From Modestobacter caceresii (GTDB lineage: Bacteria > Actinomycetota > Actinomycetes > Mycobacteriales > Geodermatophilaceae): DNA of 64,000 bases. The position numbers were made by a program, and so were the translations under genes. The notes beneath the pieces were generated by a model. It made no database searches and was not told where the DNA came from. It worked only from the letters and a program-made list of their open reading frames with translations. Shown in pieces: positions 27,127-35,975 of the stretch. The stretch spans positions 223,370-287,369 of the forward strand of contig NZ_JPMX01000118.1 of assembly GCF_000761485.1 (NCBI RefSeq), in the 5' to 3' direction. Position 1 is the first letter of the stretch, and each line of letters starts with the position of its first letter.

Positions 27127-27777
27127 ATGCGACCCAGCCGACCCGTACCCGTGCCCGCGCCGCCGGCCGCCCGTCGCACCGCCCGCCTGCCGCGGGGTGC
27201 CCGGCGGCTGCAGCTGCTGCGGGCCGCGCAGGACGTCTTCGTCGCCCAGGGGTTCCACGCCGCGGCGATGGACGACATCGCCGATCGGGCCGGGGTCAGC
27301 AAGCCGGTGCTCTACCAGCACTTCCCGGGCAAGCGGGAGCTCTACCTGGCGCTGCTGGAGCAGCAGGTCGACGAGCTCACCGACCGGGTCCGCGAGGCCA
27401 TGGCGGGCACGGAGGACAACCGCGAGCGGGTGAACGGCGCCGTCGGTGCCTACTTCGACTTCGTGGACGCCGACGGCGAGGCGTTCCGGCTGGTGTTCGA
27501 GTCCGACCTGCGCAACGACCCCGACGTCCGGCGGATCGCCGACCGCGGCGCCCGGCAGTGCATCGAGGCCATCGCCGAGGTCATCGCGATGGAGACCGGC
27601 GCGGACCCCGAGCGGGCGCTGCTGCTGTCCGCGGGGATGACCGGGCTGGCCGAGACGAGCGCGCGGTGGTGGCTCGCCCGCAAGGGCACCTTGTCCCGGG
27701 ACGAGGCCGTGGCCCTCGCGTCGTCCCTGGGCTGGCGCGGGATGTCGGGCTTCCCGCTGCGTGAGGACACCGACTGA
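27127..27777 (+). CDS. TetR/AcrR family transcriptional regulator
   Basis: A 216-residue regulator. The N-terminal HTH is clear: MDDIADRAGVSKPVLYQHFPGKRELYLALLE at about residues 48-80. The C-terminal ligand and dimerisation domain is alpha-helical and includes the FDFVDADGEAFRLVFESDLRND segment. It is divergent from the alpha/beta hydrolase gene, a common arrangement for a TetR repressor and its target, and sits just before the DUF3107 gene, as in M. tuberculosis Rv3208-Rv3208A. The ligand is unknown. Confidence 0.9.
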   Translation: MRPSRPVPVPAPPAARRTARLPRGARRLQLLRAAQDVFVAQGFHAAAMDDIADRAGVSKPVLYQHFPGKRELYLALLEQQVDELTDRVREAMAGTEDNRERVNGAVGAYFDFVDADGEAFRLVFESDLRNDPDVRRIADRGARQCIEAIAEVIAMETGADPERALLLSAGMTGLAETSARWWLARKGTLSRDEAVALASSLGWRGMSGFPLREDTD

Positions 27778-27835
27778 CCGCCGACGTTCGCTGACGGCGG
27801 ACCCGCTGGACCGGCCGCCTCCCACCGGGCTGGAC

Positions 27836-27841
27836 TAGCGT
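27836..27841 (+). promoter_or_regulatory. -10 box (TAGCGT) of the DUF3107 gene
   Basis: TAGCGT matches TANNNT and would give a leader of about 30 bases that contains a strong GAGGAGG Shine-Dalgarno ending 9 bases before the GTG at 27879. Confidence 0.4.
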
Positions 27842-27878
27842 GGGTGGCCAGTAGCCGGACCTGAGGAGGCATCCCCGC

Positions 27879-28109
27879 GTGGAAGTAAAGATCGGTGTCC
27901 AACACTCCCCCCGCGAGCTGGTCATCGACAGCCCCAAGAGCCCGGACGAGATCGCGGCCGAGGTGTCCAAGGCCATGACCGGGTCCAAGGACGGCCTGCT
28001 CACGCTGGTGGACGAACGCGGTCGGCGGATCGTCGTCCCGACCGACCGGATCGCCTACGTCGAGATCGCCGAGGCCGACCAGCGCCGGGTGGGCTTCATC
28101 AGCAGCTGA
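27879..28109 (+). CDS. DUF3107 family small protein (TB9.4-like)
   Basis: A 76-residue protein beginning MEVKIGVQHSPRELVIDS and ending with VPTDRIAYVEIAEADQRRVGF. It matches the actinobacterial DUF3107 family, which includes M. tuberculosis TB9.4 (Rv3208A), in sequence style, length and position between tetR and rhlE. The family is thought to be a small beta-strand-rich protein, possibly nucleotide-related; function is not established. GTG start with a GAGGAGG Shine-Dalgarno. Confidence 0.88.
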   Translation: MEVKIGVQHSPRELVIDSPKSPDEIAAEVSKAMTGSKDGLLTLVDERGRRIVVPTDRIAYVEIAEADQRRVGFISS

Positions 28110-28126
28110 TCGACCGCACGGACGCC

Positions 28127-28161
28127 GACAGGGCGTCGCCGCACCGCGGCGGCGCCCTGTC
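28127..28161. terminator. Bidirectional hairpin terminator
   Basis: A 16-pair stem (28127-28142 with 28146-28161, one G-T pair) around an ACC loop lies between the convergent DUF3107 and ferritin-like genes. There is no T tract on either side, as is usual for GC-rich actinobacterial terminators. Confidence 0.7.
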
Positions 28162-28179
28162 GCACGTCCCGGGCCCCGC

Positions 28180-28854
28180 TCAGGGGTTGAGGCCGAGGGC
28201 CTGCATCCGGGCCGAGTGCGCGGTGGTGAGCCGTTGGAGCAGCCGGGCGACCCCGGTCAGGTCGCCGGTGCCGGCGATGAGCAGGTCGGCCAGCTGCTCG
28301 TGCTCGGCGATGACCGCCTGGGACTGGGTCAGCGCCTCACCGACCAGCCTCCGGGCCCACAGCGCCAGCCGGCCGGCCAGGGTGGGGTCGGCGACGATGG
28401 CGGCCCGGACCTCCCGGAGCGCGAAGTCGGCGTGCCCGGTGTCGTCGAGGACCTCCTCGACCAGCGCCCGGTCCGGCTGCGGCAGGAAGGCCGCGACCTC
28501 GCGGTAGAAGTCGGTGGCCAGCCCGTCGCCGACGTAGGCCTTGACCAGCCCCTCCAGCCAGGTGCTGGCCCGCGTGCCGTCGTGGAAGGCGTCCAGCGCG
28601 GCGACGAACGGGGTCATCGCCTGGGCCACGTCCACGCCGAGCTCACGCAGTCGCTGGGTCAGCCGATCGTGGTGCCCGATCTCGGCCGCCGCCATCCGGG
28701 CGAGGGCGGCCCGGCCCTCGAGCGTCGGCGCCAGCCGGGCGTCCTCGGCGAGCCGGTCGAACGCGGTCAGCTCGGCGTAGGCCAGCACGCCCAGCAGGTC
28801 GATCACCGCCGACTGACCGGCCGGCCGGCTGGAGCCCTCCTCGACGCTGGTCAC
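28180..28854 (-). CDS. Ferritin-like fold protein (MiaE-like hydroxylase family)
   Basis: A 224-residue helical protein with two ExxH-type motifs, AAAEIGHHDRL and EEVLDDTGHADFA, plus an earlier Glu in AYAELTAFDRL. These residues together suit a carboxylate-bridged di-iron centre as in ferritin-like and tRNA-hydroxylase (MiaE) folds. I chose the GTG at 28854 because GGAGGGGG lies 5 bases upstream; the frame is open for 106 more codons that look like non-coding shadow. M. tuberculosis Rv3210c occupies the same place next to rhlE. Substrate unknown. Confidence 0.8.
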   Translation of the reverse strand: MTSVEEGSSRPAGQSAVIDLLGVLAYAELTAFDRLAEDARLAPTLEGRAALARMAAAEIGHHDRLTQRLRELGVDVAQAMTPFVAALDAFHDGTRASTWLEGLVKAYVGDGLATDFYREVAAFLPQPDRALVEEVLDDTGHADFALREVRAAIVADPTLAGRLALWARRLVGEALTQSQAVIAEHEQLADLLIAGTGDLTGVARLLQRLTTAHSARMQALGLNP

Positions 28855-28967
28855 GGTTCCCCCTCCTCGCGCCCCACCGGCGCTCCGAGCGCGCCGCCGG
28901 CGGCCGCTCGACGCCGTCGGCGCCCGTGTCGCACGGCAGCGCAGCGAGGTTAACGGGCAGGTCACGC

Positions 28968-29243
28968 TAGGATGGAATCGGCGAGCCGCCAGGCTCGTTG
29001 TTCCTGCGCAACCTCCGTGTGCGCTGATGACCGCCGGATCACCTCCTCGAGGCCGGCCCCCCGAGGGCCGTCTCCCGGGCAGTCTGCACTCGACGCCCGG
29101 TCTGCTGGCCGCGTCGGCGCTTGGATCGAACATCCCGGAACCGACCCCGGGACCGGCGAGCGAGTCGGGCAACGCCGGAGCTCGAGACCGAGCTCAGGCA
29201 CCGACGACGCACCGCGGTCCCCCACCAGACCGAGGCGAGAGAA
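28968..29243 (+). promoter_or_regulatory. Long 5' leader of the DEAD-box helicase gene
   Basis: From a TAGGAT -10-like box (28968-28973) to the proposed start at 29244 there are about 270 bases with no recognised gene. The beginning of the leader forms a 6-pair hairpin (28982-28987 with 28992-28997) followed by TTGTT. A 91-codon open frame (28972-29247) spans nearly all of the leader and ends in CTGA across the helicase start. Cold-shock DEAD-box helicase genes often have long regulatory leaders; that is a possible role here, not a demonstrated one. Confidence 0.4.
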
Positions 29244-30926
29244 CTGACCTCCACCGAGAACACCCCCACCGCCAGCAGCACCCCCGCCGCTCCGGAGCTG
29301 GAGCACGCCGAGACCGGCGCGCCCGCTCCCGAGGAGCTCGAGCAGCAGGTCGAGGAGCTGGGTGGCGCACCCGTCGCTCCCGACAGCCCGCTGTTCAGCG
29401 ACTTCGACGTGCACCCCGACATCGTGGCCGCGCTGGCCGAGGTCGGGATCCACCGCACCTTCGCCATCCAGGAGCTGACGCTCCCGCTCGCCCTGGCCGG
29501 CAACGACCTGATCGGGCAGGCCCGTACCGGCACCGGCAAGACGCTGGGCTTCGGCGTCCCGCTGCTGCAGCGCGTCGTCCCCCCGGCCGAGGGCGGCGAC
29601 GGCGTGCCGCAGGCCCTCGTCGTCGTCCCCACCCGTGAGCTGTGCGTGCAGGTCTCCCGGGACCTGTCCGCCGCCGGCGCCAAGCGCGGCATCCGGGTGC
29701 AGGCCATCTACGGCGGCCGCGCCTTCGAGCCGCAGGTCGCCGCGCTGCAGGCCGGCGTGGAGGTCGTCGTCGGCACCCCCGGCCGGCTGCTCGACCTGGC
29801 GCAGCGGGGCGACCTGATCCTGGGCAAGGTCCGCGGTCTGGTCCTGGACGAGGCCGACGAGATGCTCGACCTGGGCTTCCTGCCCGACATCGAGCGCATC
29901 CTGGCGATGGTCCCGGACAAGCGGCAGACGATGCTGTTCTCCGCGACCATGCCCGGCCCGATCGTCACGCTGTCCCGGTCGTTCATGACCCAGCCCACGC
30001 ACATCCGGGCGCACGGCAACGACGAGGGCTCGACGGTCCCGCAGACCACGCAGTTCATCTACCGGGCGCACAACCTGGACAAGCCCGAGCTGCTGTCCCG
30101 GGTGCTGCAGTCCCGCGACCGCGGCCTGGTGATGGTCTTCTGCCGCACCAAGCGCACCGCGCAGAAGGTCGCCGACGAGCTCGTCGACCGCGGGTTCGCC
30201 GCGGCCGCCGTGCACGGTGACCTCGGCCAGGGCGCTCGTGAGCAGGCGCTGCGCGCGTTCCGGGCCGGCAAGGTCGACGTGCTCGTCGCCACCGACGTCG
30301 CCGCCCGCGGCATCGACGTCACCGGCGTCAGCCACGTCGTCAACTACCAGTGCCCCGAGGACGAGAAGACCTACGTACACCGGATCGGCCGCACCGGCCG
30401 GGCCGGCAGCACCGGCGTCGCCGTCACCCTGGTCGACTGGGACGACATCCCCCGCTGGCAGCTGATCAACAAGGCGCTGGAGCTCGACTTCGCCGAGCCG
30501 CCGGAGACCTACTCCACCTCGCCGTGGGTCTACACCGACCTCGACGTCCCGACGACGGCGACCGGGCGGCTCCCCCGCGCGCAGCGGACCCGCGAGGGCC
30601 TGGGCGCGGAGACCCTCGAGGACCTCGGCGAGACCGGCAAGCGCCAGCGCACCGGCGGCAACTCCGCCGGCCCCGGCCGCACCGGCCCCGCCCCCGAGGA
30701 CGACCAGCCCACGGTCGGGCCGCCCAAGAGCCGCCCGCGGCAGCGCACCCGGGGCAACGGCGCCGCCGCCGCGGGAGCAGCAGCGGCGATGGACGGTCCG
30801 ACGACCGACGGGGACGCCCCCGCGATGGCCGGGTCCACCGACGCCGGCGAGGGCGGCGGCCGGCCCCGGCGACGTCGTCGCCGCGGTGGCCGCGGCGGGA
30901 GCGGCGGCTCCGAGTCCGCAGCCTGA
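29244..30926 (+). CDS. DEAD/DEAH-box RNA helicase (RhlE-like)
   Basis: About 560 residues. All DEAD-box motifs are present in order: Q motif FAIQELTLPLAL, motif I ARTGTGKT, Ia PTRELCVQV, GG-containing IYGGR, TPGRLLD, motif II VLDEADEML, motif III SATMP, motif IV VFCRTK, ATDVAARGID and HRIGRTGRAG. The tail of ~150 residues is disordered, Gly/Pro/Arg-rich and ends in an RGG-like basic stretch that likely binds RNA. The only well placed Shine-Dalgarno (GAGG at 29232-29235, 8 bases away) precedes a CTG at 29244; an upstream TTG at 29121 is the alternative. It unwinds structured RNA in ribosome assembly or mRNA decay. Confidence 0.9.
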   Translation: MTSTENTPTASSTPAAPELEHAETGAPAPEELEQQVEELGGAPVAPDSPLFSDFDVHPDIVAALAEVGIHRTFAIQELTLPLALAGNDLIGQARTGTGKTLGFGVPLLQRVVPPAEGGDGVPQALVVVPTRELCVQVSRDLSAAGAKRGIRVQAIYGGRAFEPQVAALQAGVEVVVGTPGRLLDLAQRGDLILGKVRGLVLDEADEMLDLGFLPDIERILAMVPDKRQTMLFSATMPGPIVTLSRSFMTQPTHIRAHGNDEGSTVPQTTQFIYRAHNLDKPELLSRVLQSRDRGLVMVFCRTKRTAQKVADELVDRGFAAAAVHGDLGQGAREQALRAFRAGKVDVLVATDVAARGIDVTGVSHVVNYQCPEDEKTYVHRIGRTGRAGSTGVAVTLVDWDDIPRWQLINKALELDFAEPPETYSTSPWVYTDLDVPTTATGRLPRAQRTREGLGAETLEDLGETGKRQRTGGNSAGPGRTGPAPEDDQPTVGPPKSRPRQRTRGNGAAAAGAAAAMDGPTTDGDAPAMAGSTDAGEGGGRPRRRRRRGGRGGSGGSESAA

Positions 30927-30972
30927 GCAGCGGACCCGACGAACAGGTCACCGCGTCAGGAGCAGGTCTTCC

Positions 30973-32115
30973 GTGAGGTCTCTCAGCCCGCCCCTGCGGG
31001 TGTGGGTCTGGGCGGCGGTCACCCTCGTGGTGGCCGCCGTCGCCGTCCTGCTGTGGCGCACCTCCGACGTCGCGGCGACCTCACGCACGACGGCGGAGCC
31101 GGCCGCCGTCCCGGATGAGGCACCGGCTGCCGAGCTCACGCAGGCGTGGACGGCGGCCACCGGCCCGGCGCCCCGGCAGGCGGTGGAGAGCGGTCGGGTG
31201 CTGGTCACCGACGAGCGCGGCGTGGCCATGCTGGACGCCGCGACCGGCGAGGAGGCCTGGCACTACCGGCGGGCCAACGCGACCCTCTGCGACGCGACCG
31301 CGGTCGACGGCATCGTGGTGGTGGCCTTCCGCACCACCGGGCGGTGCAACGAGCTGACCGGCCTGGACGCCTCGACCGGCGCCCGGGAGTGGTACCGCAA
31401 CGTCCGCTTCCGCACCGACGTCGACCTGGCCGCCACCGACCAGATCCTGCTCGCCAGCAGCCCCACCGGGATCGTCACGATCGACCCGGTGGGCGACAAC
31501 ACCCGCTGGCGGTACGCGCCGCCGGAGGGCTGCCGGATCGTCGGGTCCGACGTCGGCAGCTCCGGCGTGGTCGTGCTGCAGCGGTGTAGCGGGCTGGGGG
31601 CGGTGCAGGTCCGGTTGCTCGACGGGTTCGCCGGCGACGTCCTCTGGACCCGCGACCTCGAGGTCGGCAGCGACACCGCCCGACTGGCCGGGGTCGACGG
31701 GCTGGTCGACGTCGTCGTCGGCGACCGGGTGCACGTGCTCTCCCCGGCCGACGGCGCACTGCTGACCGAGGTGGAGCTGCCGGCCCTGCCGGAGGGCCAG
31801 CACGCCGGCACCGAGCCGCTGCAGCAGGTCGGCGTCGCCGACGTGGCCCTGCTCTGGGCACGTGGCCAGGTGCTGGCCCTGGACCGGACGACCGGGCTGC
31901 CGCGGTGGCAGGTGCCCGCCCTGGGGCTGCCCGCCACCGGTGCGGAGACCGTCACCGTGCCCGAGGCGGGGGCCTTCGTGCAGCGCAGCCTCGCCGACGG
32001 GACGGAGCTGCAGCGCTGGTCCACCGCCGACGAGGTCCCGGCCGGGGGGCGCACGTCGCTGGTCGGCCCGGTCGTGGTCTACGCCACCGACACCGCGGTG
32101 GTCGCACACACGTAG
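30973..32115 (+). CDS. Membrane-anchored PQQ-type beta-propeller protein (Rv3212-like)
   Basis: About 380 residues. A hydrophobic helix close to the N-terminus (about residues 10-27, VWAAVTLVVAAVAVLLW) anchors the protein; the rest is extracytoplasmic and contains several blades of the PQQ/WD-like type with repeating DAATGEEAWHY, DASTGAREWYR and DRTTGLPRWQV signatures. No PQQ ligand set can be confirmed. I chose the GTG at 30973 rather than upstream in-frame starts because those lie inside the helicase gene. It follows the helicase on the same strand (46-base gap), as Rv3212 follows rhlE in M. tuberculosis. Possible envelope scaffold. Confidence 0.8.
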   Translation: MRSLSPPLRVWVWAAVTLVVAAVAVLLWRTSDVAATSRTTAEPAAVPDEAPAAELTQAWTAATGPAPRQAVESGRVLVTDERGVAMLDAATGEEAWHYRRANATLCDATAVDGIVVVAFRTTGRCNELTGLDASTGAREWYRNVRFRTDVDLAATDQILLASSPTGIVTIDPVGDNTRWRYAPPEGCRIVGSDVGSSGVVVLQRCSGLGAVQVRLLDGFAGDVLWTRDLEVGSDTARLAGVDGLVDVVVGDRVHVLSPADGALLTEVELPALPEGQHAGTEPLQQVGVADVALLWARGQVLALDRTTGLPRWQVPALGLPATGAETVTVPEAGAFVQRSLADGTELQRWSTADEVPAGGRTSLVGPVVVYATDTAVVAHT

Positions 32116-32160
32116 TCACGCACTGCGGCGCGGGGCCGCACGGCGAGGCACACTCGGGGC

Positions 32161-33096
32161 ATGGTCCTGCCTGGAGGCTCCGAACACACCGCCCCCGACG
32201 ACCTCCGCCAGCTGGCGGTGCACGACGCGGCCCGGGTGACGTTCCCCGGTCGTTCCGGCCCGCTGGCCGCCCTGGACACCGGCGCCTGCGACGGGCCGAC
32301 GGTGCTGCTGGTGGCCGGCTACACCGGCAGCAAGGAGGACTTCGCGCCGTTGCTGTCCCCGTTGGGCGAGGCCGGCGTCCGGGCCGTGGCGATGGACCAG
32401 CGCGGGCAGTACGAGTCGCCCGGCCCGGACGACCCGGCGCAGTACTCGGTGGCCGAGCTCGCGGCCGACGTGGTCGCGGTCGCCCGGCAGCTGCACACCG
32501 AGACGGGCAGCCCGGTGCACCTGCTCGGGCACAGCTTCGGCGGCCTCGTCGCCCGGGCAGCGGTGCTCGCCGAGCCGGCGCTGTTCGCCACGCTCACCCT
32601 GCTGGGCAGCGGCCCCGCCGCGCTGACCGGCCCCCGGGCCGAGATGCTGGACCACCTGCCCCCGCTGTTGGAGGCCGGCGGCGTCCAGCTGGTCAGCGAC
32701 ACCCTGGACCAGCTGGCGATGACCGATCCACGCGCGCAGGCGGTGCCAGCGCCGACCCGGGAGTTCCTCACCCGCCGTTTCCTGGCCAACACCGCCGCCG
32801 GGCTGCTGGGCATGGCCGATGCGATGCTCGCCGAACCCGACCGGGTGGCCGAGCTGGCCGCGACCGGCGTGCCGGTGCTCGTCACCCACGGCGTCGCCGA
32901 CGACGCGTGGAGCCCCGCGGTCCAGGCGGAGATGGCCGCCCGGCTGCGCGCCCGGCACGAGGTGATCCCGCAGGCGGTGCACTCCCCCGCCATCGAGAAC
33001 CCCTCCCGCACCCTGCAGGTGCTGGTCACCTTCTGGAGCGACCCCCACGGCTCGCTGGCCACCGCCGACGACGACACCGCCGGGGCCGTGCGGTGA
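32161..33096 (+). CDS. Alpha/beta hydrolase (serine type)
   Basis: A 311-residue hydrolase: GHSFGG nucleophile elbow, VTHGVADDAWSP with the acid, AVHSPAIENP with the catalytic His, and an oxyanion region AGYTGSKED. ATG start 6 bases after CACACT, which resembles a -10 box with its first base changed, so the mRNA may be leaderless. Its stop overlaps the start of the DUF2236 gene (GTGA), which suggests a two-gene operon. Substrate unknown. Confidence 0.82.
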   Translation: MVLPGGSEHTAPDDLRQLAVHDAARVTFPGRSGPLAALDTGACDGPTVLLVAGYTGSKEDFAPLLSPLGEAGVRAVAMDQRGQYESPGPDDPAQYSVAELAADVVAVARQLHTETGSPVHLLGHSFGGLVARAAVLAEPALFATLTLLGSGPAALTGPRAEMLDHLPPLLEAGGVQLVSDTLDQLAMTDPRAQAVPAPTREFLTRRFLANTAAGLLGMADAMLAEPDRVAELAATGVPVLVTHGVADDAWSPAVQAEMAARLRARHEVIPQAVHSPAIENPSRTLQVLVTFWSDPHGSLATADDDTAGAVR

Positions 33097-33965
33097 GGCC
33101 GACCCCGTCGATCAACGACTTCACCGAGCGAGAGGACCTGCTCGGCTTCTTCGGGCCGGACAGCGTCACCTGGCGGGTGCACAGCGACCCGGCGTTCTCC
33201 GTGGGCGGCATCCGCGCGCTGCTGCTGCAGGCGCTGCACCCGGTGGCGATGGGCGGCGTCCACCAGTTCTCCACGGCCTTCGCCACCGACCCGTGGGCGC
33301 GACTGACCCGCACGGCCGAGTACGTGGCGACGCTGTCCTTCGGCACCCGACGGGACGCCCTCCGGCAGGTGCGCCGGGTGCGCGGGCTGCACCGGGGGAA
33401 GTCCGGGGTCGAGGAGACCACCGGACGGCACTTCAACGTCGACGACGCCGACCTGCTGCTGTGGGTGCACAACTGCGAGGTCGAGTCACTGCTGTCCACC
33501 GCCCGCCGGGCCGGGGTGCCGCTGACCGACGCCGACGCCGACCGGTACGTCGAGGAGCAGGTGGTCGCCGCGGTGCTGGTGGGCTGCGAGGAGGCCGACG
33601 TGCCGCGCACGGTCGCCGAGCTCGACGCCTACTTCGACCGGATCCGCGCCCAGCTGGCCGTCACGCCCGCGGCGCGCACCGCCTCCCGCTTCGTCCTGGT
33701 GCCACCGATGCCCGGCTGGGTGCAGGTGCTGACCCCGGCCCGGCCGGCGTGGAGCACGCTGGCCTCGCTCGGTGCGGCGACGCTGCCCGGCTGGGCCCGC
33801 CGGCTCTACGGCCTGCCCGGGTTCGGGCTCACCGACGCCGCGGCGACGGCCGGGCTCCGGGCGTTCCGGCAGACCGCGCTGGCCGTGCCGGCCCGGGTGC
33901 GCGAGTCGCCGATCGTGCGGGCGGCCCGGGAGCGGGTGGCCGCGGTGGAGCCGCTCAGCGCCTGA
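33093..33965 (+). CDS. DUF2236/MpaB family oxygenase-like protein
   Basis: A 290-residue protein whose GTG start at 33093 overlaps the stop of the hydrolase gene. ALHPVAMGGVHQFS, TAEYVATLSFGTR, VRRVRGLHRG and LLLWVHNCEVESLL are the conserved segments of the DUF2236 family, in which histidines near these positions bind haem b (latex-clearing protein/MpaB-like). The upstream in-frame extension of nearly 400 codons overlaps other genes and is shadow. An oxidative role is inferred from the family. It ends 11 bases inside the convergent small membrane protein gene. Confidence 0.82.
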   Translation: MRPTPSINDFTEREDLLGFFGPDSVTWRVHSDPAFSVGGIRALLLQALHPVAMGGVHQFSTAFATDPWARLTRTAEYVATLSFGTRRDALRQVRRVRGLHRGKSGVEETTGRHFNVDDADLLLWVHNCEVESLLSTARRAGVPLTDADADRYVEEQVVAAVLVGCEEADVPRTVAELDAYFDRIRAQLAVTPAARTASRFVLVPPMPGWVQVLTPARPAWSTLASLGAATLPGWARRLYGLPGFGLTDAAATAGLRAFRQTALAVPARVRESPIVRAARERVAAVEPLSA

Positions 33966-34341
33966 GCGGGCGGCGCCCTGCCCGGTCCTGCCGCGCCGGG
34001 TCGTCCCGGGCCGGGTCGTCCCGGGCAGCGGCGGCCGCCAGCACGAACGCCACCGGCAGGAAGAACAGGCCGATCCCCAGTCCCAGCACCAGCGACCAGC
34101 CGAGCACGACCGCCGCGGCACCCCAGGTGACCGGCCGGGCGTACCGGCTACGCGACGTCAGCACCGCGACCAGACAGGCGACGACCGGCAGCCCGAGCAG
34201 CAGGAACGCGAACGCGCCCGCGTCCCGCCACACCTCGGCGGCCAGCCACGCGGCGATGAGCGCCGCCAGGCCGAGCGCGGACCAGCGCAGCACCGCCGAC
34301 CTCCTCGTCCCGTCCTCCAGCAGGTCACCGAGTCTGGTCAC
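33955..34341 (-). CDS. Small hypothetical membrane protein
   Basis: A 128-residue protein beginning VTRLGDLLEDG at the GTG at 34341, with three to four hydrophobic helices (around residues 17-33, 38-56, 66-98) and a very basic Asp/Arg-rich tail containing a tandem DDPARDDPAR. It lies just downstream of the lysG-type gene on the same strand and its 3' end overlaps the convergent DUF2236 gene by 11 bases. No family recognised. Confidence 0.55.
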   Translation of the reverse strand: MTRLGDLLEDGTRRSAVLRWSALGLAALIAAWLAAEVWRDAGAFAFLLLGLPVVACLVAVLTSRSRYARPVTWGAAAVVLGWSLVLGLGIGLFFLPVAFVLAAAAARDDPARDDPARQDRAGRRPLRR

Positions 34342-34364
34342 CGTCGGGGACCCGGGCAAGCCGG

Positions 34365-35252
34365 TCAGCTGCGGCCGGTCTCCAGCACCCGGCGCGCGGC
34401 AGCGAGGACGGCATCGGCCACCCGGTCCAGCGACGGCGACCGCAGCCGCCACTGCTGCCAGTGCAGGACGACGTCCACCGCGCCGTCCGGGTCGAGCACC
34501 GTCAGATCGCCGTCGGTGTCCTGCAGGTCGGGGACCATGCCCCAGCCCATGCCGAGCCGCACCGCGGTGAGGAAGTCGGCCGAGGAGGGCACGAAGTGCA
34601 TCGGCGGCCGAGTCGGGTCGACCCCCCGGGCCCGCAGGTGCGCGTGCTGCAGGTCGTCGCTGCGGTCGAAGACGACGACCGGCGCCCGGGCCAGGGACTC
34701 CGCCGTCCCGCCGTCGGCCAACCAGCGCCGGGCGAAGGCAGGAGCGGCCATCGGCCGGTACCGCATGCTGCCCAGCCGGGTCGAACTGCAGCCCGGGACC
34801 GGGTCGGCGTCGCCGGTGACCGCGGCCATCACCGTGCCGGTCCGCAGCAGCGCGCTGGTGTGCGCCTGGTCGGCGCGGTGCAGGTCGAGGACGAGGTCAC
34901 CGGCCAGCGGCGCCAGCGCGGGCAGCACCCAGGTCGCCAGTGAGTCGGCGTTGACCGCGATCGGCAGCGCGACCGGACCGTGCGCCGCGCTGTCCAGCTC
35001 CCGGGTGGCGTCGGCGGTGAGCAGGTCGATCTGCCGGGCCAGCCGGAGCAGCGCCTGACCGGACTCGGTGGGTTGCACCGGCCGGCTGCGCACCAGCAGC
35101 ACCCGGCCGGTCGCGGTCTCCAGGGCCTTGATCCGCTGGCTGATCGCCGAGGGCGTCACGTGCAGGGCGCGGGCCGCGGCGTCCAGCGTGCCGGTGGTGA
35201 CGGTCGCCCCCAGCGCCCGCAGCTGCGCGAGGTCGAGGTCCACGGTGACCAT
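34365..35252 (-). CDS. lysG: LysR-type regulator, LysG/ArgP-like
   Basis: A 295-residue LysR-type regulator. The N-terminal HTH is LDAAARALHVTPSAISQRIKALE at about residues 20-45, identical in style to ArgP/LysG, followed by an effector-binding domain. It is divergent from a LysE-type exporter gene with 70 bases between them, the classic arrangement in which LysG senses lysine or arginine and activates lysE. The ATG at 35252 puts the HTH at the expected distance from the N-terminus; the frame continues upstream across lysE as shadow. Assignment by sequence and context together. Confidence 0.88.
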   Translation of the reverse strand: MVTVDLDLAQLRALGATVTTGTLDAAARALHVTPSAISQRIKALETATGRVLLVRSRPVQPTESGQALLRLARQIDLLTADATRELDSAAHGPVALPIAVNADSLATWVLPALAPLAGDLVLDLHRADQAHTSALLRTGTVMAAVTGDADPVPGCSSTRLGSMRYRPMAAPAFARRWLADGGTAESLARAPVVVFDRSDDLQHAHLRARGVDPTRPPMHFVPSSADFLTAVRLGMGWGMVPDLQDTDGDLTVLDPDGAVDVVLHWQQWRLRSPSLDRVADAVLAAARRVLETGRS

Positions 35253-35322
35253 CAGACGCGCTTCAGGTACGTCAGTAAAGTGAGCTGGTCTTCCGGTGCA
35301 GGACGGACCTAGCGTGGTCGGC
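35253..35322. promoter_or_regulatory. lysG-lysE intergenic control region
   Basis: These 70 bases separate the divergent genes. Toward lysE a TAGCGT box (35310-35315) ends 7 bases before its ATG, so lysE is probably leaderless. The AT-richer part around 35269-35283 (TACGTCAGTAAAGTGAG) is a reasonable location for the LysG operator. Confidence 0.5.
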
Positions 35323-35949
35323 ATGTCCCCCGCCCTTCTCGCCGCCGCCGCCGGACTGGGGCTCGGGCTGTCGCTGATCGTCGCGATCGGGGCGCAGAAC
35401 GCTCTCGTCCTGCGGCAGGGGCTGCGCAGCGAGCACGTCGCCGCGGTGGTCGCGGTCTGCCTGCTCTCCGACGTCGTGCTGATCACCGCGGGAGTCGCCG
35501 GTGCCGGCGCACTGGTCACCCGGGCGCCGGGCGTGGTGACCGTCGTCTGCTTCGCCGGGGCGGCCTTCCTGCTGGTCTATGGGCTGCTGGCCGCGCGCCG
35601 GGCGCTGCGGCCGGCCGCCCTGCTCACCGATGCCTCCGGCGCCCGCACCGGCCTCGCGGTCACCGTGTCCACCGCCGTGGCCCTGACCTGGCTCAACCCG
35701 CACGTCTACCTGGACACCGTCGTGCTGCTCGGCTCGCTGGCCAGCACCTACGACGACCGCCGCTGGTGGTTCGGCGCCGGCGCCGCCCTGGGCAGTGCGG
35801 TCTGGTTCCTGGGCCTCGGGTACGGCGCGCGACTGCTGCGGCCGGTGTTCGCCCGCCCGCGCGCCTGGCAGGTCCTCGACGCCGGCATCGCCGTCGTCAT
35901 GGTCGTCCTGGCGATCTCCCTGGCGGTCCGGGGAGCGGCCGGCAGCTGA
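35323..35949 (+). CDS. lysE: LysE/ArgO family basic amino-acid exporter
   Basis: A 208-residue protein with six hydrophobic helices. [20 protein letters not shown] is the LysE/ArgO N-terminal signature, and [16 protein letters not shown] the second conserved segment. It exports L-lysine and L-arginine from the cytoplasm. The ATG at 35323 is preferred because it directly precedes the signature; an in-frame start 9 codons upstream would fall within the promoter. Divergent LysG-type regulator supports the identification. Confidence 0.92.
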   Translation: MSPALLAAAAGLGLGLSLIVAIGAQNALVLRQGLRSEHVAAVVAVCLLSDVVLITAGVAGAGALVTRAPGVVTVVCFAGAAFLLVYGLLAARRALRPAALLTDASGARTGLAVTVSTAVALTWLNPHVYLDTVVLLGSLASTYDDRRWWFGAGAALGSAVWFLGLGYGARLLRPVFARPRAWQVLDAGIAVVMVVLAISLAVRGAAGS

Positions 35950-35975
35950 GCGTTGTGCGCGCCCGGCTCCGGCGC

